Shown one piece after another: positions 6,113-6,469 of a DNA stretch of 6,469 nt. The number at the start of each line of letters is the position of its first letter. The stretch's first letter is position 1. The notes beneath the pieces are model-generated. The model did not search any database. It was not told where the DNA came from and saw only the letters and a list, made by a program, of their open reading frames with translations. Location of the stretch: positions 1 through 6,469 of the forward strand of contig CAIYXG010000467.1 of assembly GCA_903930035.1 (NCBI GenBank), given 5' to 3'. Position numbers and translations under genes: made by a program. The DNA is from an uncultured Actinomycetes bacterium. Lineage in GTDB: Bacteria > Actinomycetota > Acidimicrobiia > Acidimicrobiales > Microtrichaceae.

Positions 6113-6469
6113 TCAGGCCGGCGCGCCGCCGGAGGGAGGCAGAACTGCCTGCCGCAGACGGGCGACGGTGGCCGGCGAGGCGTCGGCGACCACCCGGCCG
6201 CTCGCCGCCCGGAAGAGCCGGTCGTTGACGGCGCGGCCGATGCCCACCGGGTCCACGGTCCGCGCCACCAGCACCGGGGCGGCGCCGTCGGCCGCCCGGA
6301 GGGCGGCGTAGAGCGCCGCTGCGGCCCGGTCGGGGTCCTCGGGCAGGTCGAGCAGCGCGGCGCCCAGCGCACCCACCAGCTCGGCGGCCACCGGCGCCGG
6401 CCCGTCGACCAGCACCACGGGGGTCGCCGGGGAGTAGTGCCGCAGGAAGGTGCCGGGCGCGGGTGCGGC
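6113..6469 (-). CDS. tsaC: L-threonylcarbamoyladenylate synthase, Sua5 type, C-terminal part
   Basis: The last 118 residues of a protein that enters from beyond the right edge. Full-length Sua5 makes threonylcarbamoyl-AMP from threonine, bicarbonate and ATP for t6A modification of ANN-decoding tRNAs in the cytoplasm. What is visible is the Sua5 interdomain linker, APGTFLRHYSPATPVVLVDG (the family pattern is PGM.YRHYAP..P..L), and the Rossmann-like C-terminal Sua5 domain. The latter includes ALYAALRAAD, VLVARTVDPVGIGRAVNDRL and FRAAS, matching the family's L..LR..D ... G.G.A..NRL.KAA. The catalytic YrdC domain is outside the window. A GTG at 6418 is internal, since the linker lies upstream of it in the same open frame. 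The linker and C-terminal domain distinguish Sua5 from the short TsaC/YrdC form. The stop is 79 bp before the DPPR synthase start. Confidence 0.85.
   Translation of the reverse strand, partial: AAPAPGTFLRHYSPATPVVLVDGPAPVAAELVGALGAALLDLPEDPDRAAAALYAALRAADGAAPVLVARTVDPVGIGRAVNDRLFRAASGRVVADASPATVARLRQAVLPPSGGAPA

Noticed and set aside
4068..6228. Long + strand frames opposite dprE1 and ubiA (4068-5165 and 5008-6228)
   Set aside because: Both are antisense to genes with end-to-end family matches, and their products are Arg/His/Gln/Asp-rich without motifs.
6034..6372. Upstream extension of the DPPR synthase frame to 6372
   Set aside because: The added 113 residues overlap the Sua5 gene in another frame, are Arg/Pro/Ser-rich and match nothing in the UbiA family. 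ATG 6033 has a Shine-Dalgarno site and gives the normal length.
1..6469. CRISPR arrays, tRNA/rRNA genes, insertion sequences, att sites, defence or toxin-antitoxin genes
   Set aside because: I looked on both strands and found no regularly spaced repeats, no tRNA-like cloverleaf, no transposase or integrase motif and no terminal inverted repeats; nearly every base is assigned to a recognisable gene.

Overview
The window comes from a very GC-rich bacterium (about 70% G+C by eye, with strong third-position G/C bias and GTG as well as ATG starts). The gene content points to Actinomycetota: a MalK/UgpC-type sugar ABC transporter, and the decaprenyl-phosphoryl-arabinose (DPA) precursor enzymes DPPR synthase and DprE1. 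The gene order and a key DprE1 residue differ from Mycobacterium, so a lineage outside the mycobacteria is more likely (other Actinobacteria or Acidimicrobiia). This placement is inference; no marker in the window settles it.

Left half, + strand (1-3724): the 3' part of a transporter operon in the order ATPase (C-terminal regulatory/TOBE part only), permease A, permease B, lipoprotein substrate-binding protein. The first three genes overlap (4 bp and 11 bp), so they are probably translationally coupled. The binding protein comes last, after a 42-bp gap with its own strong Shine-Dalgarno sequence, and resembles the UgpB (glycerol-3-phosphate) branch. The genes should together make an importer for a sugar or polyol phosphate; the exact substrate cannot be read from the sequence.

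Right half, - strand (3729-6469, transcribed right to left): the C-terminal part of a Sua5-type threonylcarbamoyl-AMP synthase (tRNA t6A synthesis), a 79-bp gap with a possible promoter, then decaprenyl-phosphate phosphoribosyltransferase (UbiA/Rv3806c type) and, 13 bp later, DprE1. The last two catalyse the first step and the oxidation step on the way to DPA. The phosphatase that acts between them and the DprE2 reductase are not in the window. DprE1 carries Ala at the position matching the mycobacterial cysteine attacked by covalent benzothiazinones.

The two blocks converge with only 4 bp between stop codons, inside a small palindrome. Coding density is very high: no gene-free stretch exceeds about 80 bp. 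I saw no mobile element, CRISPR array, tRNA or rRNA. Most of the window is recognisable metabolism; I found no clear new system. The most notable points are the DprE1 active-site variant, the split DPA pathway and some short tandem repeats next to start codons.
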